DNA of 64,000 nucleotides from an uncultured Flavobacteriales bacterium (GTDB taxonomy: Bacteria; Bacteroidota; Bacteroidia; Flavobacteriales; Crocinitomicaceae): the NCBI GenBank assembly GCA_946480815.1, contig CAMLLB010000002.1, positions 97,770 through 161,769 on the forward strand, given 5' to 3'. Shown here piece by piece: positions 8,184-17,109 of the stretch (positions are counted from its first letter, which is position 1; each line of letters opens with the position of its first letter). The notes under the pieces are model-generated. The model was not told where the DNA came from, did not search any database, and worked only from the letters and a program-made list of their open reading frames with translations. The translations under genes and the position numbers were made by a program.

Positions 8184-10085
8184 TCAGAATCCTTCTTTCT
8201 TCAATTCTTCGGCGTACGCTTTAGTGATGAGTGGAATAAATATTTCAACGGAAACCCCACCACCTGTCTTTTCACGAATAAGATAAGAAGAACTTGTTTT
8301 ATTCAGCTTGTTCAATAGGTACAAGCGGTCGTTGATGATTTCCGAAGCTCTTGAAGAATCAACTGCTTTCAATCCCCTTCCATTGTCATCAATCACTATC
8401 GCCAATTCATTCAGACCTCTCAATTTGAAACGAATGGTCAACTCACCGACTTTATTCAAATTGGAGAATCCTTCCAATACCGTACTTTCAACGAAAGGCT
8501 GTAAGATCATGGTGGGCAAACACACATTGGAAGGATCCAGGTGTTCATCCACCTCAAAGGAAAAATTGAACGCGTTCTTAGAACGGTCTCTTTGCAAAGT
8601 AAGGTAAAAAGTCAGGAATTCTATTTCGCGGTCCAGGGTCATGAAATCATCATGTGTACTGTCCAATACCTGTTTCAGCAATTTGGAAAACGATTGAATT
8701 TGCCGCTTGTAGTCGGCACCTTGACTCACCCCGGTATTTTGCAATTGGTTCAATGCATTGAAAATGAAATCCGGATTAATTCTGGCCTTGTTCAAACGTT
8801 GTTGAATTTCCAGTCGTTTTTGTTTCTGTTTAATGGATTTCTGTCTGAAAACCATCAGGACATATGCTGCAAGTAATGCAAAAATGATACTTCCTACCAA
8901 AATAAGCCGCCATTTCAGTTTTCCGATTTGTTGCTGCTGCTGCAATAAACGTTTATCCTGTTCGTATTCCGCATCCGACTTTTCCTTTCTAACCCGGTGG
9001 TACTTTTCCGAGAGCTGGTTGAAAGCGCGGTCATTCTGAATCTTTAGAACACTGTCCTTCATCTTGGAGAGGTCTTCATAAACCACTAATGCCCGCTCAT
9101 ATTCTCCGCTCAATTTGGCACAGTTATAAAGCAGTTCCAACGCATTTGTAACATCATACGGATCACCGGTCTTTTGTGCATACACCAAATTGGAATCTGC
9201 AAATTGGTACGCTTTATCGTATAATTTGAGTTCGAGATAAATATCCGAAATATCACCGTAGATTGCACCTCTTTCTTTCCAATGATAGCGCGGGTTCGTT
9301 TGCAACAAGGCACTATCCATATATTTCAATGCCAGGCGAAAGTTCCGGTTGTAATAAGCGTGGTCCTCGAATAAGTTATAGATCTGCAGGTAACTCTCCG
9401 AATACTGGATCTTTTTTGCCAAAACGTAGGAAAATGCAACCGTATTCAGTGCAGAATCCAAATAAATCTTGTCTCTTTCAAGCTGGTACTGTTTGTAATA
9501 TCTGGAAGATAATTCGGACAGCAGATCGATCTTCGTTTCATTATCGGATAAAACCCGCACGATCGGATACGCCAGGTTTGCATAATATTTTGCTTTCTCT
9601 TTATCCTTTGATCTTCCGTAACTTGCCGAAAGTCCCAGGTAGGCTTTTGAAAGCAGGGCATTGTTTCCTGACCGTTGCAGCGTCCGGATGGTTTTTGAAT
9701 AAGCATCTATTGATCCTGCATAATCTCCCTGGAGCATTAAAAGTTCTCCAAGTGTCAGGTTGTTTTCAACATAGGCGGCAGACTTACAACGGATGCTATC
9801 CAAAATGGATCTTTCACGGTCCAAACTCTTTTTGGCATCTTCAAACTGACCGTTTTTAATCTGGACCTGTGCTTTTAGTTGAAATGAAAAAGCCACACAT
9901 CTCGGACTCTTATTTTTCTCCAAAGTCTTGGCAAATTTCCAAAGATTGAACGATTTATGTTTTGAAGTACTGTCAAAATCCCGTTGTGCAATAAAATCCT
10001 GCATGGATTCACATGCGCAATTCGATTGTGCCTGAACAAGTTCAGCAAAACCAATAAAGACCAAACAGACTATTAAATGTTTCAT
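8184..10085 (-). CDS. LytS-type sensor kinase with TPR repeats, probably catalytically inactive
   Basis: 633 residues. The ATG at 10085 starts a good signal peptide (MKHLIVCLVFIGFAELVQAQ); a start 24 bases upstream would mask it. The order is: periplasmic TPR-like helical repeats (about 60-370), a coiled stretch, one membrane segment (about 393-415), then a His_kinase (LytS/YehU) domain and a C-terminal ATPase domain. Where this family has NPHF with the phosphorylated His, the protein reads INPDFIFNALNQL (Asp439, codon GAT). In the N-box, QPFVESTVLEG, the usual Asn is Ser534. The G1 box DDNGRGL is intact. No LytTR response regulator is adjacent. It therefore looks like a pseudokinase that may still dimerise or bind nucleotide. 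Confidence 0.85.
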   Translation of the reverse strand: MKHLIVCLVFIGFAELVQAQSNCACESMQDFIAQRDFDSTSKHKSFNLWKFAKTLEKNKSPRCVAFSFQLKAQVQIKNGQFEDAKKSLDRERSILDSIRCKSAAYVENNLTLGELLMLQGDYAGSIDAYSKTIRTLQRSGNNALLSKAYLGLSASYGRSKDKEKAKYYANLAYPIVRVLSDNETKIDLLSELSSRYYKQYQLERDKIYLDSALNTVAFSYVLAKKIQYSESYLQIYNLFEDHAYYNRNFRLALKYMDSALLQTNPRYHWKERGAIYGDISDIYLELKLYDKAYQFADSNLVYAQKTGDPYDVTNALELLYNCAKLSGEYERALVVYEDLSKMKDSVLKIQNDRAFNQLSEKYHRVRKEKSDAEYEQDKRLLQQQQQIGKLKWRLILVGSIIFALLAAYVLMVFRQKSIKQKQKRLEIQQRLNKARINPDFIFNALNQLQNTGVSQGADYKRQIQSFSKLLKQVLDSTHDDFMTLDREIEFLTFYLTLQRDRSKNAFNFSFEVDEHLDPSNVCLPTMILQPFVESTVLEGFSNLNKVGELTIRFKLRGLNELAIVIDDNGRGLKAVDSSRASEIINDRLYLLNKLNKTSSSYLIREKTGGGVSVEIFIPLITKAYAEELKKEGF

Positions 10086-10135
10086 AAAGTTCTTGCTCAA
10101 AGTTAGCAAAAAAGGTCTTAAACTGATTTCACCTG

Positions 10136-10172
10136 AAAAAGAAAAGGAGCCCGTTGTGGCGGACTCCTTTTC
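10136..10172 (-). terminator. Intrinsic terminator for the outer-membrane protein gene at 10201-10989
   Basis: On the minus strand ggagtccg (10167-10160) pairs with cgggctcc (10153-10146), with one G-U pair and a 6-base loop. It is followed by ttttcttttt, the complement of the A-rich run at 10136-10145. Confidence 0.8.
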
Positions 10173-10200
10173 TTGCTTTATTACTTATGTTGTAAAATCA

Positions 10201-10989
10201 CTAAAAATTGACTGTTAAACCAAATGTTAGTGGGTAAACTCCGACCGTTTTGTCGGTATCGAAAAGAGGCAGCAGGTTGTAATTTGCAAACACTCCAATG
10301 TCTTTATATCCCAGTTTTACGGCTGCATCCAGGCGGAAAGCGTTCAAACCGTAAACTCCTTTCGTTTTTGTGCGGTATTTGGTTTTGTCTTCTTCAATCA
10401 CCTGTTTCGTGCTGGAACCGATCCTTACGCCTCCGATTACTCCGGCTGCAAGATAAAATCCTTTGTCGGATTCTCCATTAGAACAAAATTCAAGCATCAA
10501 AGGAGCTGTTAAATACACTGCGCGCAATTTGTTTTTCCGGTAATCGTTCACAGTATCTTTAATTACCCAAAGGGAATCGGAGTTCGCATATAACAAATTG
10601 TTCTTTAAACCGATTTGTGTCCAGTTAATCCCTAAACCGGTAGTTAATCCGATATAGTTCTTATAGATCTTGAATTTGTACTCCGCGAAATTGAAGTTCC
10701 AGCTAAACGACTTACCCGGGTCATTTTCCCATTGTTTATCATCCGGGAAACTGCTTTTCATTGCGCTGTTCAACAAAAGTGTCGGCCCGAATTCCACTCC
10801 TGCCCAATGCGCTTCAAAATGTTTTAAATCTTCTTTATCGGGTGCGGCGTCAATGGTATCGCCGTCAGAGTCTTTAACAATCAGGATCTGTTTGTCTTTC
10901 AGCCTGATACGTGTTGTATCGGGATCTTCCTGGCTCTTTGCATAACCGAATAGGAAGAATATAAATGTGATAAATAAACCTGTTTTCAT
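10201..10989 (-). CDS. Secreted outer-membrane beta-barrel protein of unknown function
   Basis: 262 residues with a signal peptide (MKTGLFITFIFFLFGYAKSQ). The region after about residue 60 alternates hydrophobic and polar residues with many aromatics and glycine turns (FKIYKNYIGLTTGLGINWTQIGLKNN, LRAVYLTAPLMLEF, GFYLAAGVIGGVRIGSSTK), and the end LTFGLTVNF carries a terminal Phe. This is the pattern of the Bacteroidota 'outer membrane beta-barrel' (PorT-like) families. Residues 25-60 contain a short acidic linker with DSDGDTIDAAPDKED. It is followed by a terminator, so it is transcribed separately from the sensor kinase gene. No specific ligand or role can be proposed. Confidence 0.75.
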   Translation of the reverse strand: MKTGLFITFIFFLFGYAKSQEDPDTTRIRLKDKQILIVKDSDGDTIDAAPDKEDLKHFEAHWAGVEFGPTLLLNSAMKSSFPDDKQWENDPGKSFSWNFNFAEYKFKIYKNYIGLTTGLGINWTQIGLKNNLLYANSDSLWVIKDTVNDYRKNKLRAVYLTAPLMLEFCSNGESDKGFYLAAGVIGGVRIGSSTKQVIEEDKTKYRTKTKGVYGLNAFRLDAAVKLGYKDIGVFANYNLLPLFDTDKTVGVYPLTFGLTVNF

Positions 10990-11178
10990 ATCTCTAAAAC
11001 TTTATTGCTTTCTGTTTAACTAAGTACCTGGGCTTTTCGAACATATGACCATCTCAACTCTTATTTTGTTACAGCAGATCCGAAAAAATTTTAAACTATT
11101 TTTCAAACGACTGATTATTCGCGTGTTACAATTGAAAAAAAATAATCGCCGGGTGGCTTAAAGCTCTCTTACAATCGT

Positions 11179-11186
11179 TAATTTTG
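11179..11186 (+). promoter_or_regulatory. Candidate -7 promoter box of aspS (TAATTTTG)
   Basis: Exact TAnnTTTG match 19 bases before the aspS ATG. The rest of the 216-base gap (10990-11205) is AT-rich, and I see no gene or structured RNA in it. Confidence 0.45.
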
Positions 11187-11205
11187 CAATTCAATTTTCA
11201 AGTAC

Positions 11206-12948
11206 ATGTACAGATCACACACAAACGGCGAATTACGCGCCGCACACATTGGACAGGAAGTAACATTGGCCGGTTGGGTCCAAAAATCGAGAGATCTTGG
11301 AGGAATGACCTTTGTCGACCTGCGTGACCGTTATGGAATTACGCAATTGGCTTTCAACCTGGAGGAAAACAGTGATTTGTGTTTACAGGCAAGAAAATTG
11401 GGGCGCGAGTTTGTAATCCAGGTAAAAGGACTTGTAATTGAGCGAAGCAGCAAAAATGCAAACCTGCCAACGGGAGAAATCGAGATTAAAGTTTCAGAAT
11501 TGAACTTGCTGAATGCAGCGAAAACTCCTCCGTTTACCATTGAGGATGATACGGATGGCGGTGAAGAATTGCGTGCTCAATATCGCTACCTGGACTTAAG
11601 AAGAAACCCGGTCCAACAGAAATTACGTTTGAGAAACCACGTTGCATTGGAAACCCGTAAATACCTGGATTCTAAAGGATTTTTAGACGTAGAAACTCCT
11701 TATTTGATTAAATCCACACCGGAAGGAGCCCGTGATTTCGTAGTGCCAAGCAGGATGAACCAGGGTGAATTTTATGCCTTGCCTCAATCTCCGCAAACAT
11801 TCAAACAATTATTGATGGTTTCCGGTTTCGACCGCTATTATCAAATCGTGAAATGTTTCCGTGATGAGGATTTACGTGCTGACCGTCAGCCGGAATTTAC
11901 CCAGATTGACTGTGAAATGGCTTTCGTGGAACAGGAAGATATCCTGAATATGTTTGAAGGATTGATCAAGCACTTATTCCAAACCGTTCGCGGAATCAAT
12001 TTTGAAGGAAACTTCCCACGCATGACCTATGCCGAAGCAATGGCAACTTACGGTTCGGACAAACCGGATATTCGTTTCGAAATGAAGTTCACAGACCTGA
12101 AAGCACTTTCAGGTGGAAAGAATTTCCAGGTATTTGACAATGCAGAGGCGGTTATCGGAATTGCAGTTCCGGGAGCAAGCGAATATACACGTAAGCAATT
12201 GGACGAGATCACTGATTGGGTGAAACGCCCGCAAATCGGTGCACTTGGTTTGGTTTACGTGAAATGCAACCTGGACGGAACGTTCAAAAGTTCGGTGGAC
12301 AAATTCTACGATGAAGCTACATTGAAATCCTGGGCGGAAGCTGCAGGTGCGAAAGCTGGAGATTTGATCTTTGTACTAAGTGGCGATTTAGACAAAACAC
12401 GCAAACAAATGAACGAACTGCGTTTGCGCATGGGAACCGAACTTGGTTTGCGTAAACCGGACGATTTCAAACCTTTGTGGGTGTTGGATTTCCCGCTTTT
12501 GGAATGGGACGAAGAAAATGGCCGATACCATGCAATGCACCATCCGTTCACTTCTCCGAAGCCGGAAGATTTCAACCTGATCGATTCCGAACCAGGGAAA
12601 GTAAGAGCAAATGCGTATGATTTGGCTATGAATGGTGTTGAATTGGGTGGTGGCTCTATTCGTATTCACGACAGAACGTTGCAATCCCGCATGTTTGAAT
12701 TATTAGGATTTACACCGGAACAGGCGCAGGAACAATTCGGGTTCTTACTGAACGCATTTGAATATGGCGCTCCTCCACACGGCGGATTGGCTTTCGGGTT
12801 GGACCGTCTGGTAGCAACAATGGGTGGTTCGGATTCTATCCGCGATTACATTGCATTCCCTAAAAACAACAGCGGAAGAGATGTGATGATCGATGCGCCT
12901 TCGGTGATTGATGAAGCACAATTGAAGGAGTTGGGGATTAAATTATAA
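11206..12948 (+). CDS. aspS: Aspartate-tRNA ligase (bacterial type)
   Basis: Class II synthetase charging tRNA(Asp). The 580-residue length is right for the bacterial enzyme with its inserted GAD domain. Order: N-terminal OB-fold anticodon-binding domain (1-110, [20 protein letters not shown]), motif 1 and the flipping loop ([16 protein letters not shown]), motif 2 ([19 protein letters not shown]), GAD-type insert (about 290-410), and motif 3 ([15 protein letters not shown]). Because GatC is encoded nearby, a GatCAB system exists in this organism, and AspRS could be discriminating or not; residues deciding that cannot be judged by eye. The gene ends 27 bases before a perfect palindrome that separates it from the convergent GyrI-like gene. 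Confidence 0.98.
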   Translation: MYRSHTNGELRAAHIGQEVTLAGWVQKSRDLGGMTFVDLRDRYGITQLAFNLEENSDLCLQARKLGREFVIQVKGLVIERSSKNANLPTGEIEIKVSELNLLNAAKTPPFTIEDDTDGGEELRAQYRYLDLRRNPVQQKLRLRNHVALETRKYLDSKGFLDVETPYLIKSTPEGARDFVVPSRMNQGEFYALPQSPQTFKQLLMVSGFDRYYQIVKCFRDEDLRADRQPEFTQIDCEMAFVEQEDILNMFEGLIKHLFQTVRGINFEGNFPRMTYAEAMATYGSDKPDIRFEMKFTDLKALSGGKNFQVFDNAEAVIGIAVPGASEYTRKQLDEITDWVKRPQIGALGLVYVKCNLDGTFKSSVDKFYDEATLKSWAEAAGAKAGDLIFVLSGDLDKTRKQMNELRLRMGTELGLRKPDDFKPLWVLDFPLLEWDEENGRYHAMHHPFTSPKPEDFNLIDSEPGKVRANAYDLAMNGVELGGGSIRIHDRTLQSRMFELLGFTPEQAQEQFGFLLNAFEYGAPPHGGLAFGLDRLVATMGGSDSIRDYIAFPKNNSGRDVMIDAPSVIDEAQLKELGIKL

Positions 12949-12975
12949 TAATTCTATTTTCAAAAATTATATCTG

Positions 12976-13008
12976 GTAGGGACGCGATGCATCGCGTCCC
13001 TACTTTTT
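12976..13008. terminator. Perfect 28-bp palindrome, probable bidirectional terminator between convergent genes
   Basis: gtagggacgcgatg (12976-12989) is followed immediately by its exact reverse complement (12990-13003), then five T. It lies between the stops of aspS and the convergent GyrI-like gene, so it fits a terminator for aspS. Its length and perfection also suggest a dispersed palindromic repeat. Confidence 0.7.
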
Positions 13009-13630
13009 ATATAACAGTTTCTCTTAGGATCGTACGGAGTTTTTCCGGGGCAGTTTTTCTATAGTCTGTCAGATAGATCTCATGATGTGATCCGCCTTTA
13101 CGGAATTTGTGGGTATCAATGAATTGCTTCAACACCAACAACGTTTCAAATTCCTTTTCGAAGGGCCCGACATGTAACATTTGTACCACTTTCTTTGCAG
13201 GCATTTCAAATAGTTCAACGTTCCTGATATAGTCCAAAGGCTTTTTAGCGTAAGCCTTGTCCTTTATTAATTCAATGGTCTCATTTTTAATAAAATCAGG
13301 TAACCTGATCAAGAGTCGGTAGTTCCACTCTGATCGGGGTATTTTTCCGGGTGCATCCTCCATAGAGATCTTCCCATATTTTTGCTCATCAAAATCCCAC
13401 AAAGCTTCCAGTTTCGGTACAACAAAATCCTTCCCTAAATCCTTTGCATTGAACTTTAAACCGTAGGCTACAGGATATAATGCCGCTAAATGTTCTGCAA
13501 ATAAGGCACCGTTGGGATCGCCTTTTCCAGTGATAGATATGTATCGCGCCGATTCAATTTCAAATAATTCTGGTTGCGTTTTTGCGGAATAATAACGCTT
13601 GTACTCTTTAGTCAGATCTAATTTTTCCAT
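13007..13630 (-). CDS. GyrI-like small-molecule-binding domain protein
   Basis: 207-residue cytosolic protein. The sequence from EIESARYISITGKGDP through AALYPVAYGLKF and the second half with MPAKKVVQMLHVGPFEKEFETL follow the two-fold repeated fold of the GyrI-like/SOUL-like ligand-binding domain (the domain found in SbmC and at the end of some AraC regulators). No DNA-binding domain is present, so it is a stand-alone ligand-binding protein. The bound compound is not known. It is convergent with aspS, and no partner gene is obvious. Start ATG at 13630 gives the expected N-terminus. Confidence 0.8.
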   Translation of the reverse strand: MEKLDLTKEYKRYYSAKTQPELFEIESARYISITGKGDPNGALFAEHLAALYPVAYGLKFNAKDLGKDFVVPKLEALWDFDEQKYGKISMEDAPGKIPRSEWNYRLLIRLPDFIKNETIELIKDKAYAKKPLDYIRNVELFEMPAKKVVQMLHVGPFEKEFETLLVLKQFIDTHKFRKGGSHHEIYLTDYRKTAPEKLRTILRETVI

Positions 13631-13700
13631 TCTAATTGCTTTTACAAGCCAATTTAAGGAATGCTACTGACAATCCTATGGCAGTCAGTATGCGAAGAAG

Positions 13701-14564
13701 TTATTTTTTGGAGTCAAATACGATATTAAAAATCACCCCGGCCAATATCAGCACAACACCAAGAATTAAATTCCAGGTAACACTCTCCCCGAAACAGCAA
13801 ACGCTGATTAGTACAGCAACTACTGGTTCCAACGCACCCATAATAGACGTTGGTGTAGAACCAATGTACTGGATTGCATAAATCAAAGCGGTAATCGAAA
13901 AAACAGTTGTTACCAGGGCGAATAAGGACATATGAAGGATGAGACCGGTTGAAGCAGTCAAAGGTTCATTTACCAGCACCGTTTTTACGAGATAATAAAG
14001 AGCCGAGAAAAGTAGCGAGTAGAAAGTGATTTTCATACCCGAGACCTTCATTCCTGATTTGTTAACGATTACCATGTAAATTGCGTAGGACAGTGCGCAT
14101 AAGATACATACCAGTAATCCCGGAAAGTTGATTTTCAAATCGGTCCCGTTTGTGCTCAATACCAGGATTCCCGAAAAAGTAATCAGCAAAGAAATAAAGG
14201 TAAAACGGGTAATCTTCTCCTTGAAAAATAAGGCTAAAAGCAAAGCCACAAATATCGGGTATACAAAAAGTACAGTGGAAGCGATGCCGGGTGTCAGCAA
14301 TTCATATCCCAAAAACAAACAATCTGACGACAAACCGTAAAGGAGGCCAAGGATTAGCAATATGAGAAACTCAAGTCTATTAACTTTTAAAGATTCTCTT
14401 TTGTAGATCAAAAAAACCAGTAGAAAGCCTGCTGAAATGAAGAACCGGTAAAACAAGGTTGTATTTAATGGAAAATTCAATGCCTTTACCGGAAGGATAA
14501 AAAGAGGAATTAATCCGTAGGAAACCGCTGAAACCAGCGCCAGTAAATACCCTTTTAATTTCAT
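13701..14564 (-). CDS. EamA/DMT-family transporter
   Basis: 287 residues with ten predicted membrane segments arranged as two five-helix EamA halves, the layout of drug/metabolite transporters of the inner membrane. The first half begins MKLKGYLLALVSAVSYGLIPLF and the second near IVNKSGMKVSGMKITFYSLLFSALYYLV. The loop SALEPVVAVLI-type motif is seen as MGALEPVVAVLISVCCFGE before the last helix, characteristic of EamA proteins. Substrate cannot be inferred; amino acid or metabolite efflux is the general family role. A short inverted repeat without T-tract lies downstream (13663-13690). Confidence 0.9.
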   Translation of the reverse strand: MKLKGYLLALVSAVSYGLIPLFILPVKALNFPLNTTLFYRFFISAGFLLVFLIYKRESLKVNRLEFLILLILGLLYGLSSDCLFLGYELLTPGIASTVLFVYPIFVALLLALFFKEKITRFTFISLLITFSGILVLSTNGTDLKINFPGLLVCILCALSYAIYMVIVNKSGMKVSGMKITFYSLLFSALYYLVKTVLVNEPLTASTGLILHMSLFALVTTVFSITALIYAIQYIGSTPTSIMGALEPVVAVLISVCCFGESVTWNLILGVVLILAGVIFNIVFDSKK

Positions 14565-14626
14565 GAATTCTCTTTACCTTTCTATTGAGTCCACAAAATT
14601 ACTGGAAGATTCGATTTTCACCCGTT

Positions 14627-15166
14627 TTATTTCGATTTTCGCATCATCTTCAAATGGTAAGCGGCTGTATTTTTAAATCGGTTTTCATCAAGCGACAATT
14701 GAACCAGTTCCTTCGGGCGGAATTCATATTCCATCTTGCGCACAGAGTCACTCATATGTCCTTGTGAAAGGACGAGAATATCTTTTGAATCGACTTTCAT
14801 CATTTTCCATTGACCACTGCAAACCAAGGTGGCATCTCCGTCCTCAGTCGCATTTCTGTATGTTTCGGTTAAGCGGAAAATACCGGCAGTATCTCCTTTT
14901 ACAACCAAACGTTGCTCGATTCCATCACAGTCTTCACAAGGAATTTCACCTTCATAAATCCGAAAAACTTTGTAGTCCTTATCAGCAATGTACTTTTCTT
15001 CCTCTTTATTCACGGAAACGGTTCCCCCGGACTTTTTCTCATTCTCCCGGTGCTCAATGCAAGCACTCAGGATTACTACTGAACTTGCAATAAGGATCTG
15101 CCCTGGCAGATGATACGAAACAAGCCTTAACGCAGTTTTAGAAAGAGTATTTATTCGGTTTATCAT
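14627..15166 (-). CDS. NlpE-like lipoprotein (NlpE N-terminal domain)
   Basis: 179-residue lipoprotein. The ATG at 15166 precedes a hydrophobic signal ending in VILSAC, so Cys36 should be lipidated. The mature domain has YEGEIPCEDCDGIEQRL with a CxxC pair (Cys77, Cys80) followed by FRLTETYRNA and CSGQWKM, the pattern of the NlpE N-terminal domain, which in enterobacteria is an outer-membrane lipoprotein linked to copper and envelope-stress sensing. That role is not shown here. The start lies inside the 3' end of the upstream oxidoreductase gene (29-base overlap in another frame), which suggests translational coupling. A TTG at 15175 is an alternative start. Confidence 0.82.
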   Translation of the reverse strand: MINRINTLSKTALRLVSYHLPGQILIASSVVILSACIEHRENEKKSGGTVSVNKEEEKYIADKDYKVFRIYEGEIPCEDCDGIEQRLVVKGDTAGIFRLTETYRNATEDGDATLVCSGQWKMMKVDSKDILVLSQGHMSDSVRKMEYEFRPKELVQLSLDENRFKNTAAYHLKMMRKSK

Positions 15167-16193
15167 CCCATTCAATTATTAATTTACCAACAGTTTTGCC
15201 TTCTTCCAGCAAACGGTGGGCCGTTCTTAATTCATTTTGTTTGTAGACACCACCTACAACCGGATGAATTTGCCCTTGTTTCACCATTTGCACCACTTCG
15301 TTCAGACACTGGGTAAGTACCTGTGGTTTGAAGTCAGCTACCTTAAGCATGTTTATTCCTATAATGGATTTAGAACGCATCATTAAGCCGATTGGTACAA
15401 CTAAACCCATCTTTCTAACAAAATTAAGTGTTGAAAGGAGTCCCCACTTACCATTTGATAATTCAGAACCACCAAATAACACCATCCTTCCACCGGTTCC
15501 CAAAAGTGTCCAGTCTTTTTTGAAAGTTGTTCCTGCCACCGGGTTAAAGCTCACATCCAATCTTTCTGATCCTAAACGAGTTAAAACCTGTTTCTCGTAA
15601 GCTTCTTTCTTATAATTGATCACCTCATCGGCACCCAAATCGGTAACTAATTTTTCTTTCTCTTCAGAACTCACTTTCGCAATGACATGAGCTCCCTTTA
15701 ATTTACACAACTGAATCAAGGCAGTTCCTACACCACCGGCTGCCGCATGGACTAAAACACGCTCACCGGCCTGTACATTTGCAGATCTGTTAACCATATA
15801 ATAAGCTGTTACAAATTGGGTAGCAAGTGAGAGTGCAATTCCGGCATCCATATCATCAATAACCGAAACAGCATTATTTTCTGTAATCACGTGTTTGGAG
15901 TAACCTCCGAATCTGCAAAATCCAACTACCCGCTTACCGATCAATTCTTTGTTGCCTTTCTCCCCTACTTCAGAAATACGTCCGACAACTTCATAACCGA
16001 TCACACAAGGCATAGGCGGAGCTTCGCGATAAAGTCCCAAACGCGCCATCACATCGGCATAATTTAATCCGAATGCTTCCACGTCAATGAGAACCTGATC
16101 GTCTTTTAATTCAGGTAAGCTAAGGCTTCTCAATTCGAAGGCAGTTTCAGCAATCCCCTTTTTTATCAAATGAAATGCTTCAGTTTGTTTCAT
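15138..16193 (-). CDS. Zinc-independent medium-chain dehydrogenase/reductase (quinone-oxidoreductase/VAT1-like)
   Basis: 351-residue NADPH-dependent oxidoreductase of the MDR superfamily. The N-terminal GroES-like domain has VEAFGLNYADVMARLGLY and PCVIGYEVVGRISEVG. The Rossmann domain has VLVHAAAGGVGTALIQLCK, the AxxGGVG nucleotide-binding motif of quinone oxidoreductases. The catalytic-zinc cysteine/histidine set of alcohol dehydrogenases is not seen, so it belongs with the QOR/VAT-1 group. The ATG at 16193 is preferred; a TTG six bases upstream is in frame. The 3' end overlaps the NlpE-like gene by 29 bases. A TAAATTTG box sits three bases before the ATG, hinting at a leaderless transcript. 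Confidence 0.9.
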   Translation of the reverse strand: MKQTEAFHLIKKGIAETAFELRSLSLPELKDDQVLIDVEAFGLNYADVMARLGLYREAPPMPCVIGYEVVGRISEVGEKGNKELIGKRVVGFCRFGGYSKHVITENNAVSVIDDMDAGIALSLATQFVTAYYMVNRSANVQAGERVLVHAAAGGVGTALIQLCKLKGAHVIAKVSSEEKEKLVTDLGADEVINYKKEAYEKQVLTRLGSERLDVSFNPVAGTTFKKDWTLLGTGGRMVLFGGSELSNGKWGLLSTLNFVRKMGLVVPIGLMMRSKSIIGINMLKVADFKPQVLTQCLNEVVQMVKQGQIHPVVGGVYKQNELRTAHRLLEEGKTVGKLIIEWDDKPNKYSF

Positions 16194-16196
16194 ATA

Positions 16197-16204
16197 CAAA
16201 TTTA
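16197..16204 (-). promoter_or_regulatory. TAAATTTG box three bases before the oxidoreductase ATG
   Basis: Exact TAnnTTTG match on the minus strand. If used, transcription would begin at or very near the start codon. Confidence 0.35.
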
Positions 16205-16274
16205 AACTAAAAAGTGCGTGAGTCTGTCACGGTTTGAACAGGTGTGAGGAAAAAATGTTATTTTTAATCAAACT

Positions 16275-16282
16275 TAAATTTG
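16275..16282 (+). promoter_or_regulatory. TAAATTTG box five bases before the universal stress protein ATG
   Basis: Exact TAnnTTTG match. If used, it implies a leaderless or nearly leaderless mRNA for the gene starting at 16288. Confidence 0.35.
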
Positions 16283-16287
16283 ATACA

Positions 16288-17109
16288 ATGGCGACAACAT
16301 TCCACTACCTGGTTCCGATCGATTTTACTCCTGTAACTGAAAACGCTTTGGTTTTTGCATTGGATGCGGCCAAATACAATAACGGCGACATTGTTTTACT
16401 GCACATCATTTCTCATTCGAATGAGCGTATTGCAGCTGAAAAGAGTTTGCACGATCTGGCTGCCAAATACCAGACTCCGGAAGTAAAAATCTCCACGCGG
16501 GTTGTTATCGGAAAAGTGTTGAGAGACATTGGTATCATTGCAGATTCGATTGGTGTGCAATTGATTATTATGGGAACACACAGCACATCCATCTGGCAAA
16601 AGATCTTTGGAAGCCCTGCTTTGTCCGTTATATCAAACAGCAATGTTCCAATTGTTCTGACACAGCAGGACACCTCTTTCCACAAAATCAAGTCAATTGT
16701 AATGACTGTAGACCTGGCAAGAGAAAGTGTCCAGGTAGTAAGACATGCTTCCAAAATTGCTCAGACATTCAATTCCAAAATATTCCTGGTTGGCCAACGT
16801 TACTCAGACGAAGGCCTGATGCAGAAAATTGACGTGAACCTGCACGTGGCAAAAGGTTATTTGCAGGACCACGGTTTATCAACTACCATTCATTTGTTGG
16901 ATTCAACCAATTTTGAGAAAAATCTGATCGAATACTGCCGTGAAGTAAATGCGGATTTGCTTGCAGCTACGCATTACCAGGATATGTTCTCTCTTTTCTC
17001 TACGAACCTGATTCAGAGCTTAGCAGAAAATGAACTGGCGATTCCGGTAATGACATTCGACGGAGAAGATACCTCTTCAGGATCACAATTCGGGTTTATT
17101 ACTCAGTAG
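16288..17109 (+). CDS. Universal stress protein, two UspA domains
   Basis: 273-residue cytosolic protein with two Usp domains in tandem (about 1-135 and 140-265). The first begins YLVPIDFTPVTENALVFALDAAK and contains LIIMGTHSTSIWQKIFGS followed by VPIVL; the position of the first nucleotide-loop glycine after MGTH is Ser, so ATP binding may be altered. The second has ADLLAATHYQDMFSLFSTN with no clear nucleotide motif, as is frequent in tandem Usps. The ATG at 16288 was chosen because family similarity begins there; a GTG at 16234 would add 18 residues that do not look like Usp. Divergent from the oxidoreductase gene. Confidence 0.92.
   Translation: MATTFHYLVPIDFTPVTENALVFALDAAKYNNGDIVLLHIISHSNERIAAEKSLHDLAAKYQTPEVKISTRVVIGKVLRDIGIIADSIGVQLIIMGTHSTSIWQKIFGSPALSVISNSNVPIVLTQQDTSFHKIKSIVMTVDLARESVQVVRHASKIAQTFNSKIFLVGQRYSDEGLMQKIDVNLHVAKGYLQDHGLSTTIHLLDSTNFEKNLIEYCREVNADLLAATHYQDMFSLFSTNLIQSLAENELAIPVMTFDGEDTSSGSQFGFITQ

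Noticed and set aside
9263..9859. 198-codon open frame opposite the LytS-like gene
   Set aside because: It lies fully antisense to a well supported gene; its translation has no domain features and an unlikely composition rich in Arg, His and Ser.
13663..13690. Inverted repeat gctactgac/gtcagta as a terminator for the EamA gene
   Set aside because: The stem has a bulge and there is no T-run on the minus strand.
16234..16287. GTG start adding 18 residues to the universal stress protein
   Set aside because: The added residues do not fit a Usp N-terminus; the ATG at 16288 begins exactly at the family's first strand.
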